Positions 44,005 through 51,357 of a DNA stretch of 64,000 nucleotides are shown one piece after another. Position numbers and translations under genes: made by a program. The notes under the pieces are model-generated. The model worked only from the letters and a program-made list of their open reading frames with translations, was not told the DNA's origin and did no database searches. Within the stretch, counting starts at the first letter, position 1, and every line of letters begins with the position of its first letter. The stretch spans positions 1 to 64,000 of the forward strand of contig VXYK01000061.1 of the NCBI GenBank assembly GCA_009845995.1. The letters run 5' to 3'. The DNA is from Acidimicrobiaceae bacterium. GTDB lineage: Bacteria > Actinomycetota > Acidimicrobiia > Acidimicrobiales > Aldehydirespiratoraceae.

Positions 44005-44880
44005 TTAAAACTCGTATCCGCCGATGCCGTAGAAACCGCTCGAGGCGGTCTTCGGGGTGCGGTGCCGGGGCAGAATCTCCGCGTCATCGGGCGGAGTTGG
44101 ATCGTCACCGAGCACCGTGGCGCGGCGTAAGACCCTCCGCTCAGAAGTGTCGTCAACCACTGAGTGCAAAGTAACCCGTTCATCCCAGAGCACCACATCG
44201 CCCACGTTCCAACGCCAGCGGCAACTGAACTTCACCTGCTCCTCCCAGCGGAACAGGAAAGACAGGAGATTTTGTGATTCGGGCCTCGAGAGCTGCGGGA
44301 TTCGCCGACTGAACTGCTTGTTGACATACAGGCTCCTGCGCCCCGTATCCGGATGCACCCGCACCACGGGATGCTCTGCCGCGGGTGCTCCGCCGGTGCG
44401 CGTGTCCTCATGCAGACAGGTCAACCCTTCAAGGAACTGCTTCATTGCCACCGACAGCGAGTCGTAGACCTCGTAGCAGTTGATCCACATCGTGTCGCCA
44501 CCCCACGGCGGGGACTCGACCATGTGCAACAGCGCGGCGACGGGAGGATGGTCCGAGCACGTGAAGTCGGTGTGCCAGACATCGGCTTTGGGGGTCGTCG
44601 AGGTGTCCAGCACGATCACTTCGGGAATCTCAGGATCGACCTTGTCGAGGTAGGGGTGAACCTCAAGCGGGCCGAACGCCGCCGCAATGTCGCGAAGACC
44701 CTCGGCGGTCGGATCCAACCCCGGCATGAAAAGGACCAGATTCTCGTTCAATGCCTTCTTCAACTCGTCGGCAACAGCACTGACCGCACTGAAATCGAGC
44801 CCGATGACTTCGGCTCCGAGCGAGCCGGCAATCGGTCGCACCTCAAGCTTGGCGGGAGTTGCCACAGACGATGATCCCAT
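44005..44880 (-). CDS. TauD/TfdA-family Fe(II)/2-oxoglutarate dioxygenase
   Basis: A 291-residue dioxygenase of the taurine dioxygenase family. The iron-binding H-x-D is in VWHTDFTCSD (near residue 97), and the distal His is in WDERVTLHSV (near 245). The 2-oxoglutarate-binding Arg is in RRVLRRATVLGD. Members oxidise taurine, alkylsulfates, 2,4-D and similar compounds. I start it at MGSSSVATP; the longer open frame to 44994 crosses the promoter of the toxin gene. It is convergent with the dienelactone hydrolase gene. Confidence 0.85.
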   Translation of the reverse strand: MGSSSVATPAKLEVRPIAGSLGAEVIGLDFSAVSAVADELKKALNENLVLFMPGLDPTAEGLRDIAAAFGPLEVHPYLDKVDPEIPEVIVLDTSTTPKADVWHTDFTCSDHPPVAALLHMVESPPWGGDTMWINCYEVYDSLSVAMKQFLEGLTCLHEDTRTGGAPAAEHPVVRVHPDTGRRSLYVNKQFSRRIPQLSRPESQNLLSFLFRWEEQVKFSCRWRWNVGDVVLWDERVTLHSVVDDTSERRVLRRATVLGDDPTPPDDAEILPRHRTPKTASSGFYGIGGYEF

Positions 44881-44973
44881 GGGACCAACCCTACCGTCCC
44901 CGGTGGAGCCGATGAAATTCGAGTCAATAACACGCTCTCCGTCGAAACTGGACAACACTGAATTTCTTGCCGC

Positions 44974-45009
44974 GTAGTATACAGTCCAGTGCATATGTGG
45001 TAGAATACA
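44974..45009 (+). promoter_or_regulatory. Promoter with direct-repeat operator for the HigBA-like pair
   Basis: TATACA (44978-44983) and TAGAAT (45001-45006) are 17 bases apart. The near-identical repeats GTAGTATACA (44974-44983) and GTAGAATACA (45000-45009) cover the -35 and -10 boxes respectively, one turn-multiple apart (26 bases). They are good candidates for antitoxin binding sites. The toxin ATG lies eight bases after the -10. Confidence 0.65.
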
Positions 45010-45014
45010 TTTTT

Positions 45015-45452
45015 ATGGATGTGCGGTTACACCCCTTATTCCAGGATTGGCTTGAGGACCTTGCCGACCCTTCTGGCCCTGATGAGCTGTTCGATGTGTA
45101 TATCGAGGTGATGGCACTGATATCTGCACTAGAAGAGTTCGGACGTGACCTCGGTGACCCCGAATGCCATCCCGTCGTGACAGCGAGCTACGACTTGCAC
45201 GCTCTGCGCCGCTCCCCACCGACCAGTACGACGCCTTATGCACAAGGACCTCCGGTGCTAAGGATCCTCTTCGGGTATGTGCGCAGCGAAGATCGCCAAG
45301 AAGTGGCGGTGGTGGCGCTCGGCGGCGACAAAATCTGGCTCGGGAATGCCTGGTATCCAGCAAACGTCACCCAGGCGCAGGACAGAATCGACCAATGGTG
45401 CCAAATTCATCCTGGATTCAAACCGCTTATGAGAAGAGGAGGTCTGAGGTGA
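45015..45452 (+). CDS. HigB/RelE-like toxin
   Basis: A 145-residue protein placed toxin-first before an Xre-type antitoxin, the HigBA order. The RelE-fold features are a helix-rich N-terminus, then VLRILFGYVRSEDRQEVAVVALGGDK, which matches the two central strands of Gp49/HigB-like mRNA interferases, and a C-terminal helix (QAQDRIDQW). ATG-45015 fits the promoter; an upstream in-frame start at 44967 would lie in the -35 region. The toxin probably cleaves mRNA on the ribosome. The catalytic residues are not conserved enough to point out. Confidence 0.65.
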   Translation: MDVRLHPLFQDWLEDLADPSGPDELFDVYIEVMALISALEEFGRDLGDPECHPVVTASYDLHALRRSPPTSTTPYAQGPPVLRILFGYVRSEDRQEVAVVALGGDKIWLGNAWYPANVTQAQDRIDQWCQIHPGFKPLMRRGGLR

Positions 45453-45476
45453 CCAAGAACTGAGCGGAGCGAGAAG

Positions 45477-45522
45477 GAAGATACGAGATGAACAAGAAAG
45501 AAGATACGAGATGAACGAGAAA
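45477..45522 (+). repeat. 23-base tandem duplication of the antitoxin start region
   Basis: The 23-base sequence beginning GAAGATACGAGATGAAC is present at 45477-45499 and 45500-45522 with one mismatch. Each copy carries an ATG. The first ATG (45488) opens an 8-codon frame whose TGA overlaps the second ATG (45511), the actual antitoxin start. This may alter translation of the antitoxin relative to the toxin. Confidence 0.8.
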
Positions 45523-45960
45523 GTTGAGGCCATCATTGTCCCCGTTGATGAGGCCGATATCGAAGATGTGGCCGATAGCGCATGGGAGCGCGACGACCGG
45601 CCAGACAGGTTCTACGACAAGATCAACAGAGACCCGAAAGCAGTTGCACGTTTCGAAAGCGTGCTAGCCGAGATAGCTGAGCACCAGACGACCCTGGCTC
45701 AAGTACGCAAAGCCAAGCTGCTGACGCAGACGACCATTGGGAGGCTGCTTGATATGGACCAGTCTGAAGTGTCCCGTCTAGAGCGCCGCAGCGATGTTCT
45801 ACTGTCCACCCTGCGATCCTTCATCCAAGCCGCAGGAGGAGACCTCCATCTGATCGCGACGTTCCCCGACTCGGGACCGGTCCAACTCCTCGTGGGTGAA
45901 ACCGCCTCAGAAGCTGACGAGAACCGCTCTAGGCGCTCCGATCAGACAGCCAAAGTCTGA
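45511..45960 (+). CDS. HigA-like Xre-family antitoxin
   Basis: A 149-residue protein with a central helix-turn-helix at about residues 62-100 (RKAKLLTQTTIGRLLDMDQS, then EVSRLERRSDV) and a C-terminal strand-rich end (DLHLIATFPDSGPVQLLVG) as in HigA-type antitoxins. The N-terminal 50 residues are acidic and may wrap the toxin. It lies 58 bases after the toxin gene, a gap that contains the duplicated start region. Confidence 0.75.
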   Translation: MNEKVEAIIVPVDEADIEDVADSAWERDDRPDRFYDKINRDPKAVARFESVLAEIAEHQTTLAQVRKAKLLTQTTIGRLLDMDQSEVSRLERRSDVLLSTLRSFIQAAGGDLHLIATFPDSGPVQLLVGETASEADENRSRRSDQTAKV

Positions 45961-46093
45961 GCCAGCCTCGACTGCATGACCAACTGCCATCCCAAACAGC
46001 TCCTAATCTTTGAATGTCGGTCTTGTAGTAACCAACGTTATTCGCCGAGCACAAACGGACTAAAGAGATCGTGGCTTGGGGTGGTGGCGGCGA

Positions 46094-47374
46094 TCAGGAT
46101 TCCAGGGTGACGCCGTAGTGGTCTATGTAGTCAGAGAAGTCGTCTCGCAGCCGCGACTCATCAAGACCGAGCCGTGACGCCTCATAGCGATGAGGTCCGA
46201 ACTTCCCTTTCGGCTTGTCGGCTAGATAAGCGGGAACGGATTCAGCCATCTCCTCGGGAAACGGTATGTTGAGGTGTTCGTAGGCTCGCCTGATCGCGCC
46301 AACCGGATCGGACATGAGGTCGACAAAGTGAATGTCGGCCATCTGCTGAGCAGGTACAGCTCCTGACTCCCGCTGCGCGATCACGCCGCTCAACATGAAT
46401 TGATACGCCAACGTCATCAACGGGCCGCGACCAGCCATGTCGACCGCGTCGCTGCGCATCCAGTGCAGCACCCCGGTCAGGTTGGCGGAGGAACCGATGA
46501 ACTTCAACGGGTCGCGGTGAGTGTGGATCAGTTTGGCGTCGGGGTACTGCGCCAACAGCTCAGGAAGCGAACCAAGGTGAGCGGGGGATTTCAACAGGAA
46601 CGTCTGAGGTTCACCGTCGAGATACTGCATCGTCTGCAAAAACCCCTTGTGGAACGCATAAATTGCGGTCATGGCCTGGGTGTCGTGACGACTCTCAACA
46701 TCGCCAAGTCCATGCATCATCGCCCAATGCCAACTCCGGAATTCAGGTTGGACGAAGTGCAGGCATTCGCATGGCAGATCGCTGCGCAGTTCGTGCATGG
46801 TGATGAATTCAGGGTGCACGTCAGCCCAGAACTCCTGTTCCGGTTCGCTGATCTGCAGCGCCGTGCCGTCGCCAGTATCGGGGAGCGGACCCAGCGGATG
46901 ATGTGCCTCATGCGCGATCACCGGGCGCAGACCGGGGTCGAGGGCCAGAAGCTCCAATAGGATGGAGGTGCCGGTCCGAGGCGGTCCGAGAATGAACACC
47001 GGGGCAACCACCGGCTCACTTCGAATCGACGGATGCCGTTGCCAAAGATCGACGAGTCGCAATCGTGTCTGGAGGTTTCTCAAGATCTCTCCGCGCGCTG
47101 AGAGCCGGCCGAAAACCGTCAGCGCCGCGTTCTCCTCCAGCGCAGCCACCATCGCCCGGTAGCCGGTTTCCCAGCCGTGTTCGTCTCCAAAGTCCGAGCA
47201 ACCAACTGAACCGGCGGCCGTCTCAAGCATCTCGTCGGGATCGAGCGGCACCATGAGGCTCGCAGAGCCGACCGCATCACCGAACAAGTTGAGCCGACGA
47301 AGCCAATCCGGATGCACAAGCCCGCCGGTGTTCATGTGCGCGCCTTCGTCGGTCGCAGGATTATTCGGCACCAT
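46094..47374 (-). CDS. Sulfotransferase-family protein
   Basis: A 426-residue member of the PAPS-dependent sulfotransferase family (Sulfotransfer_3 type). The 5'-phosphosulfate-binding loop FILGPPRTGTSIL lies near residue 128, and the 3'-phosphate-binding region KLIHTHRDPLKFIGS near 283. A catalytic-base candidate His is in SPAHLGSLPE or HEAHHPLGPL. Its ATG overlaps the end of the MFS gene by 14 bases, so the two are co-transcribed. A sulfated metabolite or lipid exported by the transporter is possible but unproven. Confidence 0.82.
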   Translation of the reverse strand: MVPNNPATDEGAHMNTGGLVHPDWLRRLNLFGDAVGSASLMVPLDPDEMLETAAGSVGCSDFGDEHGWETGYRAMVAALEENAALTVFGRLSARGEILRNLQTRLRLVDLWQRHPSIRSEPVVAPVFILGPPRTGTSILLELLALDPGLRPVIAHEAHHPLGPLPDTGDGTALQISEPEQEFWADVHPEFITMHELRSDLPCECLHFVQPEFRSWHWAMMHGLGDVESRHDTQAMTAIYAFHKGFLQTMQYLDGEPQTFLLKSPAHLGSLPELLAQYPDAKLIHTHRDPLKFIGSSANLTGVLHWMRSDAVDMAGRGPLMTLAYQFMLSGVIAQRESGAVPAQQMADIHFVDLMSDPVGAIRRAYEHLNIPFPEEMAESVPAYLADKPKGKFGPHRYEASRLGLDESRLRDDFSDYIDHYGVTLES

Positions 47375-48566
47375 TCGGTCTTCCCGTCTCTCCGATCACG
47401 AACACGATCCATGAGAGCCCGAATCCCAAGGTGATGGCAAGCGCGACGGCCGAGGCACCCAGGCCTATCGATTGCGCCGCCCATCCAACGATTACCGGCC
47501 CCGCCAGCCTCCCGACACCCGCGGCCATGCTGAATCCGGCGATGAACGGCCCGTGGGCATCGTCTGGGGCAAGATCGGTCGACATCGTCAGCATCGAACC
47601 CGAACTCAGCCCGTTGCCCACACCGATCACGACTCCGGCGACAACCGCTTCGCTCGCCGAGCCTGCAACACCCAACAACAGCAAACCGAACGCCATCAGG
47701 CTGAATGCCGGCACCATCGAATAGAGCCTCCCGAAGCGGTCCATAATGAACCCGGAGACGGGGAAGAGAAGAAAGTCCGCCGCGGTGCCGACCGCCACCA
47801 GCGCACCTATCGCTATCGGAGACAGTTCCAGTCGGAACCCGATCAGAGGGATCACCACGTAACGTCCCTCGCGGGCGGCCATGATCAGCATCGGACCCAG
47901 CGAGGCCCTAGCCAGAAGTCTCCTGTGGCGAAGCAGGGCCACTCGGACCCTCGGTTGCTCGGCTTGACGATGGCGGTTGTCGTTGGGATCAGCGCCGCCC
48001 GGCAGTGCGATCCAAAACAAACCGATGGCGGTGATCGCCGCGGCCAGCACGAATGCCGACTCGGGGCCCCACATCTCGTACACCCACCCACCCAGAGGGG
48101 GCCCAATCACGAAAGTGAAGCGGTGCGCGCCTCCCACCAGCGACATCACCCGGCCTCTTACCCCCACATCAACGCTGCGAGCGATATAGACCTGTCGAGA
48201 CTGCCGGGTTCCCGACATTCCGATTCCTTCGGCCGTCCGCAATACGACGAGCGCAATCGCCAGCCCAGTGAATCCGAACGCCAGAACCACCGCCGCCTGT
48301 ATCGCAATGGATACAAACATCAAGGCGTCGTTGCCGAATCGTTGACCGAACACCGAGGCAGGGAGCCCTCCGAGTGCAGAACCCACGCCGACAGCACCGA
48401 TTATCACACCGACGAGCGACAGGCTGATTCCTCGCTCAATGAGATACAAGGGCAACACAGGCAGCAACACCGTCGCGCCGAGCATCGGCAAAGTCCAGGG
48501 AAGATAGACGGGAACGGCCAGCCTTCGCAGTTCCGCCGTGAGCCCGGGTCCTTGGACAGCAGTCAC
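47361..48566 (-). CDS. MFS transporter
   Basis: A 401-residue, 12-helix major facilitator protein. The N-terminal half begins LPWTLPMLGATVLLPVLPLY and includes a degenerate motif A (GGLPASVFGQRFGND). The second half contains SGFIMDRFGRLYSMVP, a clearer copy. The small size and the two halves suggest a drug/metabolite efflux or sugar-efflux type. It is followed by the overlapping sulfotransferase gene. Confidence 0.83.
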   Translation of the reverse strand: MTAVQGPGLTAELRRLAVPVYLPWTLPMLGATVLLPVLPLYLIERGISLSLVGVIIGAVGVGSALGGLPASVFGQRFGNDALMFVSIAIQAAVVLAFGFTGLAIALVVLRTAEGIGMSGTRQSRQVYIARSVDVGVRGRVMSLVGGAHRFTFVIGPPLGGWVYEMWGPESAFVLAAAITAIGLFWIALPGGADPNDNRHRQAEQPRVRVALLRHRRLLARASLGPMLIMAAREGRYVVIPLIGFRLELSPIAIGALVAVGTAADFLLFPVSGFIMDRFGRLYSMVPAFSLMAFGLLLLGVAGSASEAVVAGVVIGVGNGLSSGSMLTMSTDLAPDDAHGPFIAGFSMAAGVGRLAGPVIVGWAAQSIGLGASAVALAITLGFGLSWIVFVIGETGRPNGAE

Positions 48567-48597
48567 GACTGCAGCGCCAGTACGGAGACGGTCCTGG

Positions 48598-49512
48598 TCA
48601 CGACTGCTGCGTCTGCTCGAAGACTGTGTCGATCAGTTCCATCAGAGCGCTGGCGACGATGGCCGACGGTTCATCGACGCGGGTCAAACAGAGGAGCTGC
48701 ACATTGGCCTCTGGATCGGAGATGGACACGAACGTCAGACCCGGCAGCCGCAGAGACTGCACGCCCGCGGGTACAAGCGCCACATCTTCGCCTGCTGCGA
48801 CGAGGCCGAGGATGGTCGTGTATTCAGTGGCTTCAATAGCGGGTGAGTAGTCGACTCCATGGGGTGCCAACATAACGCGCAGCCTGGCGTGCAGCGTCGG
48901 GGATTGTTCCCGCGAGAACCCCACGAACTCATCGTCACGCAAGTCACCGAGGCGGATTGAGTGCTCGTCGGCCAGCCGATGGCTGCTCGGCATCGCCGCG
49001 ACCAGCGGTTCATTGTCAAGGACGGTTGCCTCCAAACCGGCATTGTCGAGGGTGATGCGAGCAATTCCGATGTCGATTCTTCCGGCCACCAGCGCCTCGG
49101 CCTGTTCATCAGAGGACATCGTGTGAAGTTGCAGCGTCACCGCGGGGCTCACCTGCCGAAACCGATGCAGGAAGCGCGGCACGAACTCATATGCGGCTGA
49201 GTCGACGAAGCCGACACGCAGGTGTCCTCGCTGGCCCGCTCGCAGCTCTGCGGCAGCCCGCGCCACACCTTGCGCGGTGACGAGGAGGTGCCGGGCATGG
49301 GGCACCAACGCCGACCCGCCCGGAGTCAGAGAAACGCGCCGGGTTGTGCGCTCGAAGAGTCGCAGCCCGAGGTCTGACTCGAGTTGACGAATCTGTTGGC
49401 TCAACGCCGGTTGGGCGACATGGAGGATCTCAGCGGCACGACCGAAGTGCAGTTCGTCAGCAACGGTCACGAAGTAGTTCAACCGCCGCAGGGTCAACGC
49501 TTGTATATCCAT
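48598..49512 (-). CDS. LysR-family transcriptional regulator
   Basis: A 304-residue LTTR. The N-terminal winged helix-turn-helix at about residues 7-65 reads LRRLNYFVTVADELHFGRAA, then AQPALSQQIRQLE, and the C-terminal periplasmic-binding-like effector domain starts near 90. It is transcribed divergently from the sarcosine oxidase genes, with two inverted repeats in between, so it very likely controls them, with a methylated amine or a product as effector. ATG-49512 or GTG-49518 could start it. Confidence 0.85.
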   Translation of the reverse strand: MDIQALTLRRLNYFVTVADELHFGRAAEILHVAQPALSQQIRQLESDLGLRLFERTTRRVSLTPGGSALVPHARHLLVTAQGVARAAAELRAGQRGHLRVGFVDSAAYEFVPRFLHRFRQVSPAVTLQLHTMSSDEQAEALVAGRIDIGIARITLDNAGLEATVLDNEPLVAAMPSSHRLADEHSIRLGDLRDDEFVGFSREQSPTLHARLRVMLAPHGVDYSPAIEATEYTTILGLVAAGEDVALVPAGVQSLRLPGLTFVSISDPEANVQLLCLTRVDEPSAIVASALMELIDTVFEQTQQS

Positions 49513-49526
49513 GGTCACCGAAGATC

Positions 49527-49568
49527 CATAATCACAACATCTTAATTATGAGGAAACAAGTAATTAAG
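49527..49568 (+). promoter_or_regulatory. Two overlapping dyads, probable LysR operator
   Basis: CATAAT (49527-49532) pairs with ATTATG (49545-49550) across 12 bases. CTTAATTA (49541-49548) pairs with TAATTAAG (49561-49568), also across 12 bases. The two perfect inverted repeats overlap, a typical recognition/activation site arrangement for LysR regulators. The second dyad covers ATG-49548, so either that site represses, or soxB starts further downstream (GTG-49599). Confidence 0.6.
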
Positions 49569-50894
49569 TTATCTGAAAAGTCTGTCAAACTATCACCCGT
49601 GTTCCGAAGAAACCGGGCTCCGCGCTACTCCGCTGCAGCGCTGCTTTGGCGAGGCGTTCGCAACGACAGTTGGCCGCGCGTCTGGCGTGAACCGCCGCTC
49701 AAGAAGTCATACGACGCAGTCGTCGTCGGTGGTGGCGTCCACGGACTCGCGACTGCATACTATCTGGCCGCCAACCACGGCATCACAGATGTGGCCGTGC
49801 TCGACAAGGCATACCTCGGCAGCGGCGGGTCCGGACGCAACACCGCAATCGTCCGCTCCAACTACCTGACCCCGGAGGGCGTGGCCTTCTACGACCGCTC
49901 GCTTGATCTCTACAACACGATGTCGGCGGACCTGAACCTGAACGTGATGTTCTCCGAACGCGGCCACCTGACCCTCGCCCACACGGATTCGGCGGTGCGC
50001 ACGATGCGCTGGCGAGCGGAGGTCAACAAGCTGCAGAACATCGATTCCAGCGTCATCGGCCCTGACGAGATCAAAAAGATAGCCCCGAGTCTCGACACCT
50101 CACCCAACACCCGCTACCCGATTCTCGCAGCGCTATACCATCCCCCCGGTGGGACGATCCGCCACGACGCGGTTGTCTGGGCCTACGCCCGAGCCGCCGA
50201 TGCCTACGGCGTGGACATGCATCAACAAACCGAGGTCGTCGACATCGTCTGCGAAGGCGGCGACGGCCCCGACGGTAAGGGGCCAGGGGCAAAGGTCACG
50301 GGAGTTAGGACTTCAAAGGGCGATATCTCCACTCCGGTGGTGATCAACTGCACCGCCGGTTGGGCCAGTCTCATCGCCGCGATGGCCGGCCTCAAACTTC
50401 CGATCACCACACATCCGTTGCAGGCTGCAGTCACCGAACCCGTCAAGGTCTTCCTGCCGACCGTGGTCGTTTCCGGTTCGCTGCACGTTTATGTCAGCCA
50501 AACCGACCGCGGAGAACTCGTCTTCGGAGCGTCAGTCGACCCGTTCGCGACCTACGACATGCGAGGAACCCTCGATTTCACCGAAGAACTTGCGGGTCAT
50601 GTTCTTGAGTTGATGCCTGCCGTTTCTCAAATGCGGCTTCTGCGCCAGTGGGCCGGCCTTTGTGACATAACCCCCGACTACTCCCCGGTGATGGGCTTCA
50701 CTCCCGTCGAAGGCTTCCTCTGCGACGTCGGCTGGGGGACATACGGCTTCAAAGCCGGGCCGGTTTCGGGTGAACAGATGGCGAAATGCGTCGCGGACCA
50801 GGCCACACCCGATTTGATCTCTCCCTTTGCACTGTCACGTTTTGATGACGGCGTCCTCGTAGGCGAAAAGGGCGCAGCGGCGGTAGGCCACTAG
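49548..50894 (+). CDS. soxB: Sarcosine oxidase subunit beta
   Basis: Catalytic subunit of heterotetrameric sarcosine oxidase, which oxidatively demethylates sarcosine to glycine and passes the methyl group to tetrahydrofolate. The FAD-binding motif DAVVVGGGVHGLATAYYLA starts near residue 54, and GSGGSGRNTAIVRSNYL is the family signature. GFTPVEGFLCDVGWGTYGFKAGP near the C-terminus is the second FAD contact. The homologous part begins at RAPRYSAAALLWRG, so GTG-49599 is a possible alternative start. It heads the soxB-soxD-soxA-soxG operon. Confidence 0.9.
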   Translation: MRKQVIKLSEKSVKLSPVFRRNRAPRYSAAALLWRGVRNDSWPRVWREPPLKKSYDAVVVGGGVHGLATAYYLAANHGITDVAVLDKAYLGSGGSGRNTAIVRSNYLTPEGVAFYDRSLDLYNTMSADLNLNVMFSERGHLTLAHTDSAVRTMRWRAEVNKLQNIDSSVIGPDEIKKIAPSLDTSPNTRYPILAALYHPPGGTIRHDAVVWAYARAADAYGVDMHQQTEVVDIVCEGGDGPDGKGPGAKVTGVRTSKGDISTPVVINCTAGWASLIAAMAGLKLPITTHPLQAAVTEPVKVFLPTVVVSGSLHVYVSQTDRGELVFGASVDPFATYDMRGTLDFTEELAGHVLELMPAVSQMRLLRQWAGLCDITPDYSPVMGFTPVEGFLCDVGWGTYGFKAGPVSGEQMAKCVADQATPDLISPFALSRFDDGVLVGEKGAAAVGH

Positions 50895-50897
50895 TGT

Positions 50898-50941
50898 TTC
50901 CCGCTCTTGTTCGCTTCGCTCGGTTCCCGCTCTTGTTCGCT
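50898..50941 (+). repeat. 18-base direct repeat in the soxB-soxD gap
   Basis: TTCCCGCTCTTGTTCGCT occurs at 50898-50915 and 50924-50941 (26-base period, most of the spacer also similar). A very GC-rich stretch with short inverted repeats follows to about 51000. The 139-base gap has no coding signal that I can see. Confidence 0.7.
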
Positions 50942-51033
50942 GCGCTCACGGGCCGCGAGGCCGCGGGCGGGGCCGCTCGGGCCACGGCCTCGCCGTCTGA
51001 GCCGCGTGCGCGCGGAGATTGGCTCGGCCTCTG

Positions 51034-51357
51034 ATGCTGCTCGTCCCCTGTCCTCATTGCGGGCCCCGGAACTCCGCTGACATGTCCTATCAGGGCGAGG
51101 CATCGAGCCGTCCGGATCCATCGTCAACAACGCCCAGCCAGTGGCGTGACTACCTCTATATGGAGCACAACCCCGCGGGCTGGTTGAAGGAGAACTGGTA
51201 CTGCAGCAGCGGCTGCCGTCGCTTCTTCACCGTCGAGCGCCACACCGTCACATCGGAGTTTCGCGAGCCACCGCTACCCGGATCCAAGACTGCGCTGCCT
51301 TTGTCCAAAACCACCGAGACAGGGGCCGACACCGATCAACAGGGAGGTGAGTCGTGA
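51034..51357 (+). CDS. soxD: Sarcosine oxidase subunit delta
   Basis: The small zinc-containing subunit of heterotetrameric sarcosine oxidase. Zinc ligands are visible in VPCPHCGPRN (Cys6, Cys9) and in YCSSGCRRFFTVERHT. EASSRPDPS, SQWRDYLYMEHNPAG and WLKENWYC are diagnostic for the family. At 107 residues it is of normal size. It overlaps soxA by four bases (GTGA). Confidence 0.88.
   Translation: MLLVPCPHCGPRNSADMSYQGEASSRPDPSSTTPSQWRDYLYMEHNPAGWLKENWYCSSGCRRFFTVERHTVTSEFREPPLPGSKTALPLSKTTETGADTDQQGGES

Noticed and set aside
47472..48839. A 455-codon open frame on the + strand across the MFS and LysR genes
   Set aside because: It covers two well-supported genes on the other strand and is extremely Arg/His/Gln/Ser-rich, typical of a GC-shadow frame.
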